Source of the DNA: Nonomuraea cypriaca
GTDB lineage: Bacteria; Actinomycetota; Actinomycetes; Streptosporangiales; Streptosporangiaceae
Direction of reading: 5' to 3'
DNA length: 63,082 nucleotides
Assembly (NCBI RefSeq): GCF_015645445.1
Contig: NZ_JADOGI010000037.1
Location: forward strand, 1 to 63,082
Shown here: positions 9,171 to 17,607 of the stretch, piece by piece
Layout: every line of letters starts with the position of its first letter
Numbering within the stretch: position 1 is the stretch's first letter
Program-made: the position numbers and the translations under genes
Notes under the pieces: generated by a model
Database searches by the model: none
Told to the model about the DNA's origin: nothing
What the model saw: the letters and a program-made list of their open reading frames with translations, nothing else

Positions 9171-10754
9171 ATGGCACATGACCTCAGCAGGCGCGGGCTG
9201 CTCGCGGGCGGCGGAGCGCTGGCGCTGGCCGCGGCGACCAGCGCCGGTCCCGCGAGCGCGTCGGCCGGCTGGCAGTCCCGGCTCGTGCACTACGACCGCC
9301 GCAGGCGGCTGGCCTACGAACAGGACGCCGAGGGCAACCGCGTTCCCGACTTCAGCCACGCCGGCTACCGCAACGGCGAGCGGCCGGTCCCGCACGTGCC
9401 GGTGATCAGGACGATCCGGCCGGTCGAGGGCGACAACACCGCGCACGTCCAGGCGGCGCTCGACGCGATCGCCGCGCTGCCCCGCGAGCGGCGTGGTGCC
9501 CTGCTCCTGCTGCCCGGCGTCTATCCCGTCGCGGGAACACTCTACGTGCGGGCCGGCGGCACAGTGCTGCGTGGCACAGGCGACGGCGAGGACCCGTCGA
9601 GCAACACGATCATCAAGGCGACCGGGAACAACCCCAAGGACCGCGACGTGATCGTGGCCGGCGGCGCGGCCGGCGGCGGCTGGTCGGGGGAGGTGCCCGG
9701 CACCCGCACGGACATCACCACCGACTTCGTCCAGGTGGGGTCGCGGGAGTTCGAGGTGGCGAACCCGGGCGCGCTGCGGCCCGGCGACAACATCGTGATC
9801 CAGCATCCCTGCTCCGAGGAGTGGCTCAAGGCCATCGACTACGGCGGCCACGACGTGGGGCCTCAGTGGAAGGTGGGCGAGCACCCCATCTTCTACAACC
9901 GCTACATTCACGACATTTCCGGAAATGTCGTGAAGATCGATGTGCCGGTCTTCAACCACCTCAACCGCGCCCACTCCCCGTCCTTCCTCTACAAGTGGGA
10001 CAGGGCCGGGCTCGTCACCGAGGTCGGGGTCGAACGGCTGCGCGTGGACATCGAATACCACGGCGACCCCGAGCAGGACGAGGACCACGCGTACAACGCG
10101 ATCGTCCTGCTGCGGACCGAGGACTCTTGGGTCCGGGACTGCACGATGCTGCACTTCACCCAGGCGGGGGTAGCCACCCAGGAGACGACCCGCGCCACGG
10201 TCCAGAACTGCCGCGCCATCGACCCCGTCAGCGTCGTCACGGGCAGCAGGCGCTACAACTTCAACACCTACACCTACTCCCAGCAGGTGCTGTTCCGTGA
10301 CTGTCATGCCTACAAGGCCAGGCACGCCTTCGTCTCCAACGGCCACAGCACGGTGTCCGGCATCGTCTTCCTGCGCGGCACGTCGGAATACGCACTCAAC
10401 TCCAGCGAGGGCCACCGCCGCTGGTCGCAGGGCCTGCTGTTCGATGGCCACAAGGACGTCGACCCACACTACGACTACACGCTCGGCCTCTACAACAGAG
10501 GCCGCTACGGCACCTCGCACGGCTGGTCGGCCGCCCACTCCGTGGCCTGGAACTGCGACGTCTCGACCAGCAGGCTCATCGTCCAGAAGCCGCCGACCGC
10601 CCAGAACTACGCGATCGGCTGCCAGGGCACCGTCACCGGCGACGGCCCCTTCCAGCAGCCGGTCGGCTACATCGAAGGGGCCAACCAGCCGGGGCTCCTC
10701 CCGCCCTCGCTCTACGAGGCCCAGTTCCTGGACCGGCTGCGCGGCGGGCTCTAA
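9171..10754 (+). CDS. Tat-exported right-handed beta-helix protein
   Basis: This 527-residue protein starts with a twin-arginine signal, 'SRRGLLAGGGALALA', and continues into a pectate-lyase-like parallel beta-helix. Visible cues are 'GDNTAHVQAALDAIAALP', a segment like the 'GVYPVAGTLYVRAG' strand turn and repeated 'VRDC...VQNC...FRDC' rungs. It could be a lyase or hydrolase acting outside the cell on the polymer attacked by the lyase-like pair. A GGAGG lies at proper spacing before the ATG, 24 bases after the previous gene, so it ends the GH97 operon. It runs convergently into the next gene with a four-base overlap. I cannot assign a CAZy family. Confidence 0.72.
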   Translation: MAHDLSRRGLLAGGGALALAAATSAGPASASAGWQSRLVHYDRRRRLAYEQDAEGNRVPDFSHAGYRNGERPVPHVPVIRTIRPVEGDNTAHVQAALDAIAALPRERRGALLLLPGVYPVAGTLYVRAGGTVLRGTGDGEDPSSNTIIKATGNNPKDRDVIVAGGAAGGGWSGEVPGTRTDITTDFVQVGSREFEVANPGALRPGDNIVIQHPCSEEWLKAIDYGGHDVGPQWKVGEHPIFYNRYIHDISGNVVKIDVPVFNHLNRAHSPSFLYKWDRAGLVTEVGVERLRVDIEYHGDPEQDEDHAYNAIVLLRTEDSWVRDCTMLHFTQAGVATQETTRATVQNCRAIDPVSVVTGSRRYNFNTYTYSQQVLFRDCHAYKARHAFVSNGHSTVSGIVFLRGTSEYALNSSEGHRRWSQGLLFDGHKDVDPHYDYTLGLYNRGRYGTSHGWSAAHSVAWNCDVSTSRLIVQKPPTAQNYAIGCQGTVTGDGPFQQPVGYIEGANQPGLLPPSLYEAQFLDRLRGGL

Positions 10755-12493
10755 CGCTCCAGCCGCAGCAGGCCGCCCTCTGGGACGGTGACCTCCACGA
10801 CGCCGGGGTCCAGGCGCACGGGCTCCTCGCCCAGTATCCGGCCCCGGCAGTCGTGCACCGTGACGCGGGCGGTGCCGGGCTCCCGCACCCGGAGCAGCAC
10901 GCCGGTCGAGTCGTCGCCGTTGGCCAGCCACAACGTGCCGGCGGCAGGGACCGCGACCGGCAGCGGCGCGTAGCGGGCGATGATCACGGTGTTCCCCGAA
11001 CGGGCGGTCACCTGCGGATAGGCCAGGTCCGGGCGGGACGGCTCGAACTCACCGCGCTGCAGCACCCCGGCGTGCTCCCTGAAGAAGGCCAGCCAGAAGC
11101 GCAGCACCTCGGCCTGCGCTGGGGTCTGCGCGGTCAGGTCCACGGAGATCTGCGGCACCGCGAACAACACGCTGATCAGCTGGGTCGCCACCCGCTGCGG
11201 GCTCTCGTCTGGGTGCCACATGAGCATGTCGGCGTGCACGGCCAACGGCCCGGCGATCAGTCGCAGGTCCACCGTGCGCTGCCGGTTGTGCGCCGGGCTG
11301 AGCGGGCAGTCGGAGGCGCGGATCATGGTGGCGTGGGGCCACAGGCCCGGGCTTGTGTACGGCTGGCGCAGCTCCACCAGGCAGTCGCGGGGCAGCTGGG
11401 CCAGCAGCCTGCGCACGCCCTCGTTCACCGTGGCGCAGTCCGCCCCGGGACCGGGCGCGGGCGGGTCCTCCACGGCGAACTGGTCGATGAAGTCGATCTT
11501 GAGGCCGTCCATGCCCCACTCCTCGACCGCCCTGGAGAGACGGCCCGCCAGCAGGTCGCGGACGTGGGGGTAGCGGGGATCGACGATGGCCGCGTTCATG
11601 TGCTCCTTGTACGCCAGCGTGTACGGCCTCAGGCGCTCCCACATGGCGGTGTGGCGGCCGACGAAGGGAAGGGCGTACCAGAGCAGGTAGGCGAGACCTT
11701 CGCCGCGTACCTTGGCCACGTGCCGGGAAATGTCGGGAAAGGAGGTGGGGGACGGCTCCCAGTCTCCGACGAAGCCGTAGCCGCGGCCCCGGTCGTCGCT
11801 GTGCCAGCCGTCGTCCACGATGATGGCCTCGCAGCCCAGCTCGGCCGCCGGGCCCGCCTGGCGCTCCACGCCGGCCGCGTCCACGTGCTGCTGCATGGCG
11901 TACCAGGTCGAGTAGGCGGGCATCCGTGCCACCTCGGGGACCTCACGGTGCGGCCCGTGGAGTGAGCCCCACCAGGCGGCCACGTCGGCCAGGGTCCGGG
12001 CGAAGTGTCGCCCGCTGAGGTCCAGGCGCAGCAGCAGACCGGCATCCGGCTCGGCCTCGTGCTCGATCCAGAACCCGAAGTCCCCGGTCTCCTCCACCAC
12101 CCCCGTACGGGTCAGCACCGGCCGGACGACCTCCCCGGCCGCGTACGTGCACAGGGCGACGTCGCCCGCCCCGACCAGGCAGCCGACGGGGGCGTTCTTC
12201 TCCAGCGCGGCCGTGCGGGGCCGGCGCCAGAACGGTGGCAGGCCGCGGTGCTCGCCGCCGTCGGCGGCCCAGAAGGCGGTCGCGCCCACGCACGGCACCC
12301 GCCAGCCCACCCGCACGCTCGCCGTCCGGTCGGGGACGACGCGCAGCTCCAGCACACCTGGCGCAGGTTCGGTGACCGTACAGGCCAGCTCGGCCTCGCC
12401 CGAGCACTCGAACATGAGCCCGCCCGCCGCCACCTCCGTGGTCCGCCGCAGGCCACGGTCATGGGGCTGCCAGATGCCGGGTGCCGCGCTCAA
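10751..12493 (-). CDS. GH36-like alpha-galactosidase or related enzyme
   Basis: This 580-residue enzyme has a GH36/melibiase-type barrel. 'MDGLKIDFIDQF' holds the expected nucleophile Asp and 'MIRASDCPLSP' the expected acid/base Asp; 'IIVDDGWHSDDRG' is the barrel-strand motif preceding them. It differs from the canonical GH36 gene at 13738 in length and in having 'KIDF' instead of 'KWDF', so its specificity may differ (for example alpha-N-acetylgalactosamine or an uncommon galactoside). No signal peptide is present. It probably starts at TTG 12493, 15 bases after the ROK gene with GGAAG upstream, so it is co-transcribed with the regulator. A later in-frame ATG (residue 27) is an alternative start. 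Confidence 0.82.
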   Translation of the reverse strand: MSAAPGIWQPHDRGLRRTTEVAAGGLMFECSGEAELACTVTEPAPGVLELRVVPDRTASVRVGWRVPCVGATAFWAADGGEHRGLPPFWRRPRTAALEKNAPVGCLVGAGDVALCTYAAGEVVRPVLTRTGVVEETGDFGFWIEHEAEPDAGLLLRLDLSGRHFARTLADVAAWWGSLHGPHREVPEVARMPAYSTWYAMQQHVDAAGVERQAGPAAELGCEAIIVDDGWHSDDRGRGYGFVGDWEPSPTSFPDISRHVAKVRGEGLAYLLWYALPFVGRHTAMWERLRPYTLAYKEHMNAAIVDPRYPHVRDLLAGRLSRAVEEWGMDGLKIDFIDQFAVEDPPAPGPGADCATVNEGVRRLLAQLPRDCLVELRQPYTSPGLWPHATMIRASDCPLSPAHNRQRTVDLRLIAGPLAVHADMLMWHPDESPQRVATQLISVLFAVPQISVDLTAQTPAQAEVLRFWLAFFREHAGVLQRGEFEPSRPDLAYPQVTARSGNTVIIARYAPLPVAVPAAGTLWLANGDDSTGVLLRVREPGTARVTVHDCRGRILGEEPVRLDPGVVEVTVPEGGLLRLER

Positions 12494-12508
12494 GTCTTGG
12501 CTCTTCCG

Positions 12509-13666
12509 TCAGAAGGTGAAGAGGGTCTGGATGGCGACCGCGGCGGCGCCGCGTGCCCACTGCTCGAAGGACCTCGGGCGCAGCAGCAGCCGGCAGTCGG
12601 CCGCCGCGCCGAACGCCTGGGCGGCGAACGACTGGTTGATCTGCTCCTCGAACAGGTCGTAGGCCGCCAGCCCGCGCATGTCGCCGGTCACGATGATCCG
12701 CTCCGGACCGATCAGGTTGGCCATCGCGGCCATGGCCAGGCCGATCGCGTGCCCGGCGCGGGCGAATACCTCCCGCACCGCCGGATCCCCCTCGTGGGCG
12801 GCGTCGATCGCCGTGTCGATGGTCATCTCGGGGGCGCCCGCCGCCGCGCGGGCCGCCGAGACCAGCGGCCCGGTCCCGGCGATCGCCTCGACGCAGCCGC
12901 GCCCGCCGCAGTGGCACTCGGGCCCCTCACTCTCGACGGGGATGTGACCGATCTCCCCGGCCACACCGTGCGAGCCGGCCACCACGTGGCCGTTGACCAC
13001 GAGTCCGCATCCGATGCCGACCCCCACGGTGACCAGTGCGAACGACGACGCGCCCACCCCTTCGCCGAACCACTGCTCGGCCACCGTGAGCGACTTGACG
13101 TCGTTTTCGATCGTGACGGTCAGGCCCGTCGCCGCGGTGGCGAGCTTGGCCAGCGGCACTTGCCGCCAGCCCAGGAAGGGCGAATATCGCACCAGCCCGT
13201 GGGCCTTGTCGACGTCGCCGGAGACGGCCAGGCCCAGCGAGTGGCAGCGCTCGGTGTAGGCCGGGTCGGCCGCCAGCAACTCGGCCACCAGTGCGGTCAG
13301 CTCCGCCACGACGCCGTCGACGTCTGTCGTCGCCAGCGGCCGGTGCAAGGAGAGCAGCGGCTGTGCACGCAGGTCGGTGACCACCCCGATGAGCTCGTCG
13401 TCGGTTATCTTCACACCGATGAAGAACTCCCTGTCAGGCATGATCGCCAGCGGGCTGGCGGGGCGCCCGGCTCCGGGCGCCGTCCGCTCGGTGGCCTCCA
13501 GCTCCTGGAGATAGCCCTTTTCGATGAACGGGCGGGCGGCCTTGGTGACGGCGGCGGACGACAGGCCGGTCCGCTTCGCGATCTCCACCCTGGAGACCGG
13601 CCCCTGCGTGAGCACCATGGTGAACACGGTGGTCGCCGCGGGGGTGGTGGTGAGCCGAGGAAGCAT
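12509..13666 (-). CDS. ROK family transcriptional repressor
   Basis: This 385-residue regulator has an N-terminal winged helix-turn-helix ('RVEIAKRTGLSSAAVTKAAR', about 25-45) and a C-terminal sugar-kinase-like ROK domain. The domain shows 'GVAGEIGHIPVE' and the zinc site 'CHCGGRGCVE'. It probably binds DNA in the absence of a sugar and lets go when an imported sugar is bound. It lies between copies of the 25-bp element and is itself transcribed from copy B, so it should autoregulate and control the whole locus. The ATG at 13666 has no ribosome-binding site and lies 3-6 bases from a -10 candidate, which fits a leaderless mRNA. The inducer sugar is unknown. Confidence 0.9.
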   Translation of the reverse strand: MLPRLTTTPAATTVFTMVLTQGPVSRVEIAKRTGLSSAAVTKAARPFIEKGYLQELEATERTAPGAGRPASPLAIMPDREFFIGVKITDDELIGVVTDLRAQPLLSLHRPLATTDVDGVVAELTALVAELLAADPAYTERCHSLGLAVSGDVDKAHGLVRYSPFLGWRQVPLAKLATAATGLTVTIENDVKSLTVAEQWFGEGVGASSFALVTVGVGIGCGLVVNGHVVAGSHGVAGEIGHIPVESEGPECHCGGRGCVEAIAGTGPLVSAARAAAGAPEMTIDTAIDAAHEGDPAVREVFARAGHAIGLAMAAMANLIGPERIIVTGDMRGLAAYDLFEEQINQSFAAQAFGAAADCRLLLRPRSFEQWARGAAAVAIQTLFTF

Positions 13667-13669
13667 GGG

Positions 13670-13730
13670 CGCATAGTAGCAGTAATTAACTTCGTCAAGA
13701 ATTGAATTGCGGGTGGGGCGTGCCTAGGCT
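13670..13730. promoter_or_regulatory. Bidirectional promoter/operator, copy B
   Basis: The 25-bp element lies at 13684-13708. Toward GH36 it gives TTGAAT (13702-13707), 17 bases, and TAGGCT (13725-13730), followed seven bases later by the ATG. Toward the ROK gene it gives TTGACG (13698-13693) and either TATGCG at 17-base spacing or TACTAT at 14-base spacing. Positions 13682-13710 are identical to 5110-5138. Confidence 0.8.
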
Positions 13731-13737
13731 CTCGCTC

Positions 13738-15798
13738 ATGCGATTGGTGACCCACGACCCCGATGGACGCAGGTGGCTGCTGCGTACTCCGTTCACCAGC
13801 TATGTGGTCGGGCTGGCGGAGGACGACGCGCCCCGCTGCCTGCACTGGGGACCCGTGCTGACGGCCGCACAGGCCGCCGCCCTGCGCGCGCCCGCGGCGT
13901 GGGGGACCAGCAGCTTCGACAGCGTGACGGCGGGCGACGAGGAACTGGTCACCGAGGCGGGCGCCCGGTTCGAGACGCCCTCGCTACAGGTCGTCTTCCC
14001 AGGTGGCGACAGGGGCGTCGTGTGGCGTCACGAGGGCCACGACGTGGACGAAGGCCACCTCACGCTCCGCTTCTCCGACCGCCGCCATCCCTTCCAGGTC
14101 GAGCTGCACTACCGGGTTCGCGCCGACAGCGACGTCATCGAGCGGTGGACCGTCCTGCGCTCCGGCGTGCGCGTGACCGTGCTGCGCTGCGACTCCGCGG
14201 CTTGGAGCGTTCCCATGCTGCGCGGCTACCGGCTCAGCCACGTCACCGGGGGCTGGAGTGCCGAGCACGCGCTGCGCCGTCCCGAGCTGACGATGGGGGA
14301 GACCGTGCTGACCAGCAGGCGCGGGCTGAGCGGGCACCACGCCAACCCATGGCTCATGATCGACGGCGGAGACGCGACCGAACGGCACGGCGAGGTGTGG
14401 AGCGGCGCGCTGGCCTGGAGCGGGAGCTGGCGCGTCACCGTCACCCGCGGCCCGTCGGGCCGCGCGGGGTGGACCGGCGGGGCGGGCCATGAAGGGCCGG
14501 CGTTCGAGCTGGCGCCGGGGGAGGAGCGGGTCACGCCCGCCTTCGCCGGCCTCTACAGCGCGCACGGGTACGGCGGCGCGAGCCGCGCGTGGCACCGCCA
14601 CGTCACACGCCACGTGCTGCCCCAGCCCGGCGAGCTGCGCCCCGTCCTCTACAACTCGTGGGAGGCGGTCGGCTTCGAGGTGAACGAGGCCAACCAGCTC
14701 CGGCTCGCCCGGCTGGCGGCGGAGGCGGGCGCGGAGCTGTTCGTGGTGGACGACGGCTGGTTCGGCGACCGGGCCGGTGACCACGCCGGACTGGGCGACT
14801 GGTGGCCCAGCCGTGACCGCTTCCCCGACGGCCTGACGCCGCTCATCGACGAGGTGCACCGGCTGGGCATGCGCTTCGGCCTGTGGGTGGAGCCCGAGAT
14901 GGTCAGCCCTGACAGCCACCTCTACAGGGCCCACCCCGACTGGGCGCATCACACGCCGGGCCGGCCACGCACGGAGCTGCGCAACCAACTCGTGCTCAAC
15001 CTGGCCAGGCCCGAGGTGGCCGATCAGGTCCGCAAGTGGCTGCACGATCTGGCCGGCGAGTACGAGATCGACTTCCTCAAGTGGGACTTCAACCGCGCGC
15101 TCACCGAGGCGGGGCCAGACGCCCGGGTCTGGCACGACCACGTACGGGCGGTCTACGCCATCCTCGACCAGCTCCGCGCCGACCACCCCGGCCTGCGCAT
15201 CGAGGGCTGCGCGGGCGGCGGCGGACGCACCGACCTCGGCATGATGGCCCGCACCGACCAGGTGTGGACCTCCGACAACACCGACGCCTGGGACCGGATC
15301 GCGATCCAGCACGGCTTCAGCCAGGTCTACCCCGCCCGCGCCATGGCCGCCTGGGTCACCGACAGCCCCAACCCGCTGACCGGCCGGGTCACGCCGCTGC
15401 GCTTCCGCTTCCACGTGGCGATGGCGGGCGTTCTCGGGCTCGGCGGCGACCTGCTCGCCTGGAGCCGGGAGGAGCTGGACGAGGCGGCCGCGCTGGTCGC
15501 CGCCTACAAGGACATCCGGCCGGTCGTCCAGCTCGGCGAGCAATACCGGCTCGACGGCGGGGTGCAGTACGCGTACGACGGGCGCGTGGTCGTGCTGGCC
15601 TGGCGCGGGCCCGTCGCGTTCGGAGAGCCGCGCCTCCCGCTCCGCCTGGCCGGGCTCGACCCGCTCGGCCACTACCGCGACGAGGACACCGGCCGGCTGC
15701 ACCACGGCGCCGTGCTGATGGCGTCCGGACTCGACCTCGACCTGACCGGGGGCGACTACGCCAGCGCTCTCGTCCGTTTTCGCAAGGAGGAGAACTGA
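13738..15798 (+). CDS. Alpha-galactosidase, GH36
   Basis: This 686-residue enzyme should hydrolyse terminal alpha-galactosides with retention. It has the canonical GH36 architecture of an N-terminal beta-supersandwich, a TIM barrel and a C-terminal beta domain. Key motifs are 'LFVVDDGWFG', 'GLWVEPEMVSP', 'IDFLKWDFNR' (nucleophile Asp) and 'DQVWTSDNTDAWDR' (acid/base Asp). There is no signal peptide, so it is cytoplasmic. The ATG at 13738 sits seven bases after the -10 box with no ribosome-binding site, so translation is probably leaderless; an upstream TTG at 13702 lies inside the operator and is rejected. It is transcribed alone and ends at a hairpin. Confidence 0.94.
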   Translation: MRLVTHDPDGRRWLLRTPFTSYVVGLAEDDAPRCLHWGPVLTAAQAAALRAPAAWGTSSFDSVTAGDEELVTEAGARFETPSLQVVFPGGDRGVVWRHEGHDVDEGHLTLRFSDRRHPFQVELHYRVRADSDVIERWTVLRSGVRVTVLRCDSAAWSVPMLRGYRLSHVTGGWSAEHALRRPELTMGETVLTSRRGLSGHHANPWLMIDGGDATERHGEVWSGALAWSGSWRVTVTRGPSGRAGWTGGAGHEGPAFELAPGEERVTPAFAGLYSAHGYGGASRAWHRHVTRHVLPQPGELRPVLYNSWEAVGFEVNEANQLRLARLAAEAGAELFVVDDGWFGDRAGDHAGLGDWWPSRDRFPDGLTPLIDEVHRLGMRFGLWVEPEMVSPDSHLYRAHPDWAHHTPGRPRTELRNQLVLNLARPEVADQVRKWLHDLAGEYEIDFLKWDFNRALTEAGPDARVWHDHVRAVYAILDQLRADHPGLRIEGCAGGGGRTDLGMMARTDQVWTSDNTDAWDRIAIQHGFSQVYPARAMAAWVTDSPNPLTGRVTPLRFRFHVAMAGVLGLGGDLLAWSREELDEAAALVAAYKDIRPVVQLGEQYRLDGGVQYAYDGRVVVLAWRGPVAFGEPRLPLRLAGLDPLGHYRDEDTGRLHHGAVLMASGLDLDLTGGDYASALVRFRKEEN

Positions 15799-15806
15799 TA
15801 TGCGGC

Positions 15807-15841
15807 AGGGGCGGGTCCTGCCACAGGACCGCCCCGCCCCT
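15807..15841. terminator. Hairpin between convergent genes
   Basis: The arms AGGGGCGGGTCCTG and CAGGACC...CGCCCCT flank a short CCA loop. It lies between the GH36 stop and the stop of the convergent gene, so it can serve both. Confidence 0.6.
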
Positions 15842-15858
15842 CGGAGGAGAGAGGACCG

Positions 15859-17607
15859 TCAGGGGCGGGGGACCGCGATGCCGCCGTATCGGTCCCAGCC
15901 CTTGGAGATGCGGTCGTGGTACTTGGCGGCCTCGGCCGCGTCCCGGACCCAGTCCCACTCGCCGCTCGCCGCCGGTGCCGGATAAGTCTGGATCTGTTCG
16001 GCTATGCGCTGGGCGTCGTCCAGCCCGTCCCAGATGAGCCGTCTCATCTTCCCGGTCCGCTGCGCCGCGTCCCGCGCGTAGATCCGGTACCCGAAGTACG
16101 CCGCCGCGACGGCCCGGTGCAGCCTGGCGGTCAGCACCGTTCGCTCGAAGTACGCCTTGAGCTGCTGGTAGTGCTGAGGTGACAGGTCCCGCCGCGCCTT
16201 GTCGATGTCGCGCAGCGCGCTCTCCGCCACCCTCACCCCGTGGTCCTTCTCGGTGAGCACGTACCGCAGATACGTGGGCGTCATCTGGTCGCCCGGTGTC
16301 ACCCACCCCCTGTCCAGCACGTACTGCGCCTCCCTGGCCAGTGTGGGGTCGGTCTTGCAGGCCGCCGGCGACAGATGGTTGACCACGTCGATCCAGAAGT
16401 GGAACCGCTTGTTCACGCCGTGACGGACATAGGTGACCGGCGGCTCGATCCACTTGCCCGACACGCTGCGGTGGTAGCTCGAGCAGTACGGCTCGTAGTC
16501 CAGCCGGGAGTGGTTCGCGGTGTTCGTGCCCAGGCTGTAGAGCACCGAGGTGACGATCTCGTACGACTTCGACAGCGCCGCAGCGACGTCACCCGCGGCC
16601 CGTCGCCCGTACGTCTTCTCCGCGAACTCCCGGTAGATCGTCTCCACGCTCACTCGGGGATCCTCCGTCGCGCGCGCCAGTGCGTACAGGTTGATCTCCG
16701 TCGGCGTGCCGACGATGCGCGACTCGTCGTAGCGGTCGGTCCTGGCCACGTAGCCGATCACGTTCGGCAGGGTCTGGTAGTGGCGCAGCCGCTTGATGTG
16801 CTCCTCCGGCCACGCGTTCGCGATCTTTCCCTGGCCGTTGTACTCGCCCGCCGTGTCGTACTCGATGAGCACGGGCCGGTTGATCCGCGAGATCGTGGAG
16901 TCGTTCGGGTGGGTGAGGAAGAAGTCGTGCGGCGTGGCCTTGGCCATCACCTTGACGTCGGGGTTGCTCACCAGCGCGATGGCGCCGATCGTGCGCTCCA
17001 TCTCCTCGGGGAAGTAGCCGAACGTACGCAGGTAGAGGTCAAGCCCCCGTTCGCTGACGATGACCTCGGCAACCCGGTCGACCAGGTAAGCGAGCTTCTG
17101 CTCGGCCGTGGTGAGCTTCGCCGAGTGCTGCCGCTCCACCCGCGCACCGGTCTCGATGAACGTCAGCACCACCGAGTCGATGTCCGGCACCAGGTCGAGC
17201 ATCTCCCGGTAGTCCTGCTTGAACCATTCCCAGAAGGCCGGATCGTCCAGGTCGATCGTGCCGTCGGGCCCGGTGCGGAACTCGGCGGGATAGTAGTCCA
17301 GGTCGTAGAGCGAGTGGTCCCAGATCGCCACCTCGGCGATCCCGGCGTCGTGCGCTGCCTTGGTGAGCCGGTTGGCCTGCGCCTGCTTGGCGGGCTCGCG
17401 TACCTCGCGCAGATCGTGCACGATCTCGTGGCTCAACTGCAGGTGATTGATCTTGTGCGACCCGGCGGCGGCGATGACGGCGTCGGCCCCGGCGTCGCTG
17501 TCGGACAGGATCGTCCACCCGCGCACCTGCTGCTCGGCTTCGGCCTGCGTGGGGAGCGCCACCCCGGCGGTCACCAGCAGGATCAGGGCGGCGATGAGGT
17601 GCCTCAT
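15859..17607 (-). CDS. Secreted alpha-glucuronidase-like protein
   Basis: This 582-residue protein has a Sec signal ('MRHLIAALILLVTAGVAL', cut near 'TQAEAE'). The mature chain looks like a TIM barrel with 'AIWDHSLYDLDYYPAEF', 'VVLTFIETGA' and 'PVLIEYDTAGEYNGQG', followed by a helical C-terminal region. The 'EYDTAGEYNGQG' segment reminds me of GH67/GH115-type alpha-glucuronidases, but I cannot place it in a family. The ATG overlaps the GH28 stop (ATGA), so both are made from the copy C promoter. A role in removing uronic-acid side groups outside the cell would fit. Function is an inference from context and weak motif likeness. Confidence 0.55.
   Translation of the reverse strand: MRHLIAALILLVTAGVALPTQAEAEQQVRGWTILSDSDAGADAVIAAAGSHKINHLQLSHEIVHDLREVREPAKQAQANRLTKAAHDAGIAEVAIWDHSLYDLDYYPAEFRTGPDGTIDLDDPAFWEWFKQDYREMLDLVPDIDSVVLTFIETGARVERQHSAKLTTAEQKLAYLVDRVAEVIVSERGLDLYLRTFGYFPEEMERTIGAIALVSNPDVKVMAKATPHDFFLTHPNDSTISRINRPVLIEYDTAGEYNGQGKIANAWPEEHIKRLRHYQTLPNVIGYVARTDRYDESRIVGTPTEINLYALARATEDPRVSVETIYREFAEKTYGRRAAGDVAAALSKSYEIVTSVLYSLGTNTANHSRLDYEPYCSSYHRSVSGKWIEPPVTYVRHGVNKRFHFWIDVVNHLSPAACKTDPTLAREAQYVLDRGWVTPGDQMTPTYLRYVLTEKDHGVRVAESALRDIDKARRDLSPQHYQQLKAYFERTVLTARLHRAVAAAYFGYRIYARDAAQRTGKMRRLIWDGLDDAQRIAEQIQTYPAPAASGEWDWVRDAAEAAKYHDRISKGWDRYGGIAVPRP

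Noticed and set aside
10751..10754. Four-base overlap of convergent genes as a regulatory feature
   Set aside because: Such overlaps are common in compact genomes; nothing else at the site suggests regulation.
7704..10931. 1075-codon minus-strand frame
   Set aside because: It is antisense to the two lyase-like genes and the beta-helix gene, which have signal peptides and ribosome-binding sites.
13702..13737. Upstream TTG start for the GH36 gene
   Set aside because: It lies in the -35 box of its own promoter; the ATG at 13738 fits the family start and the -10 position.
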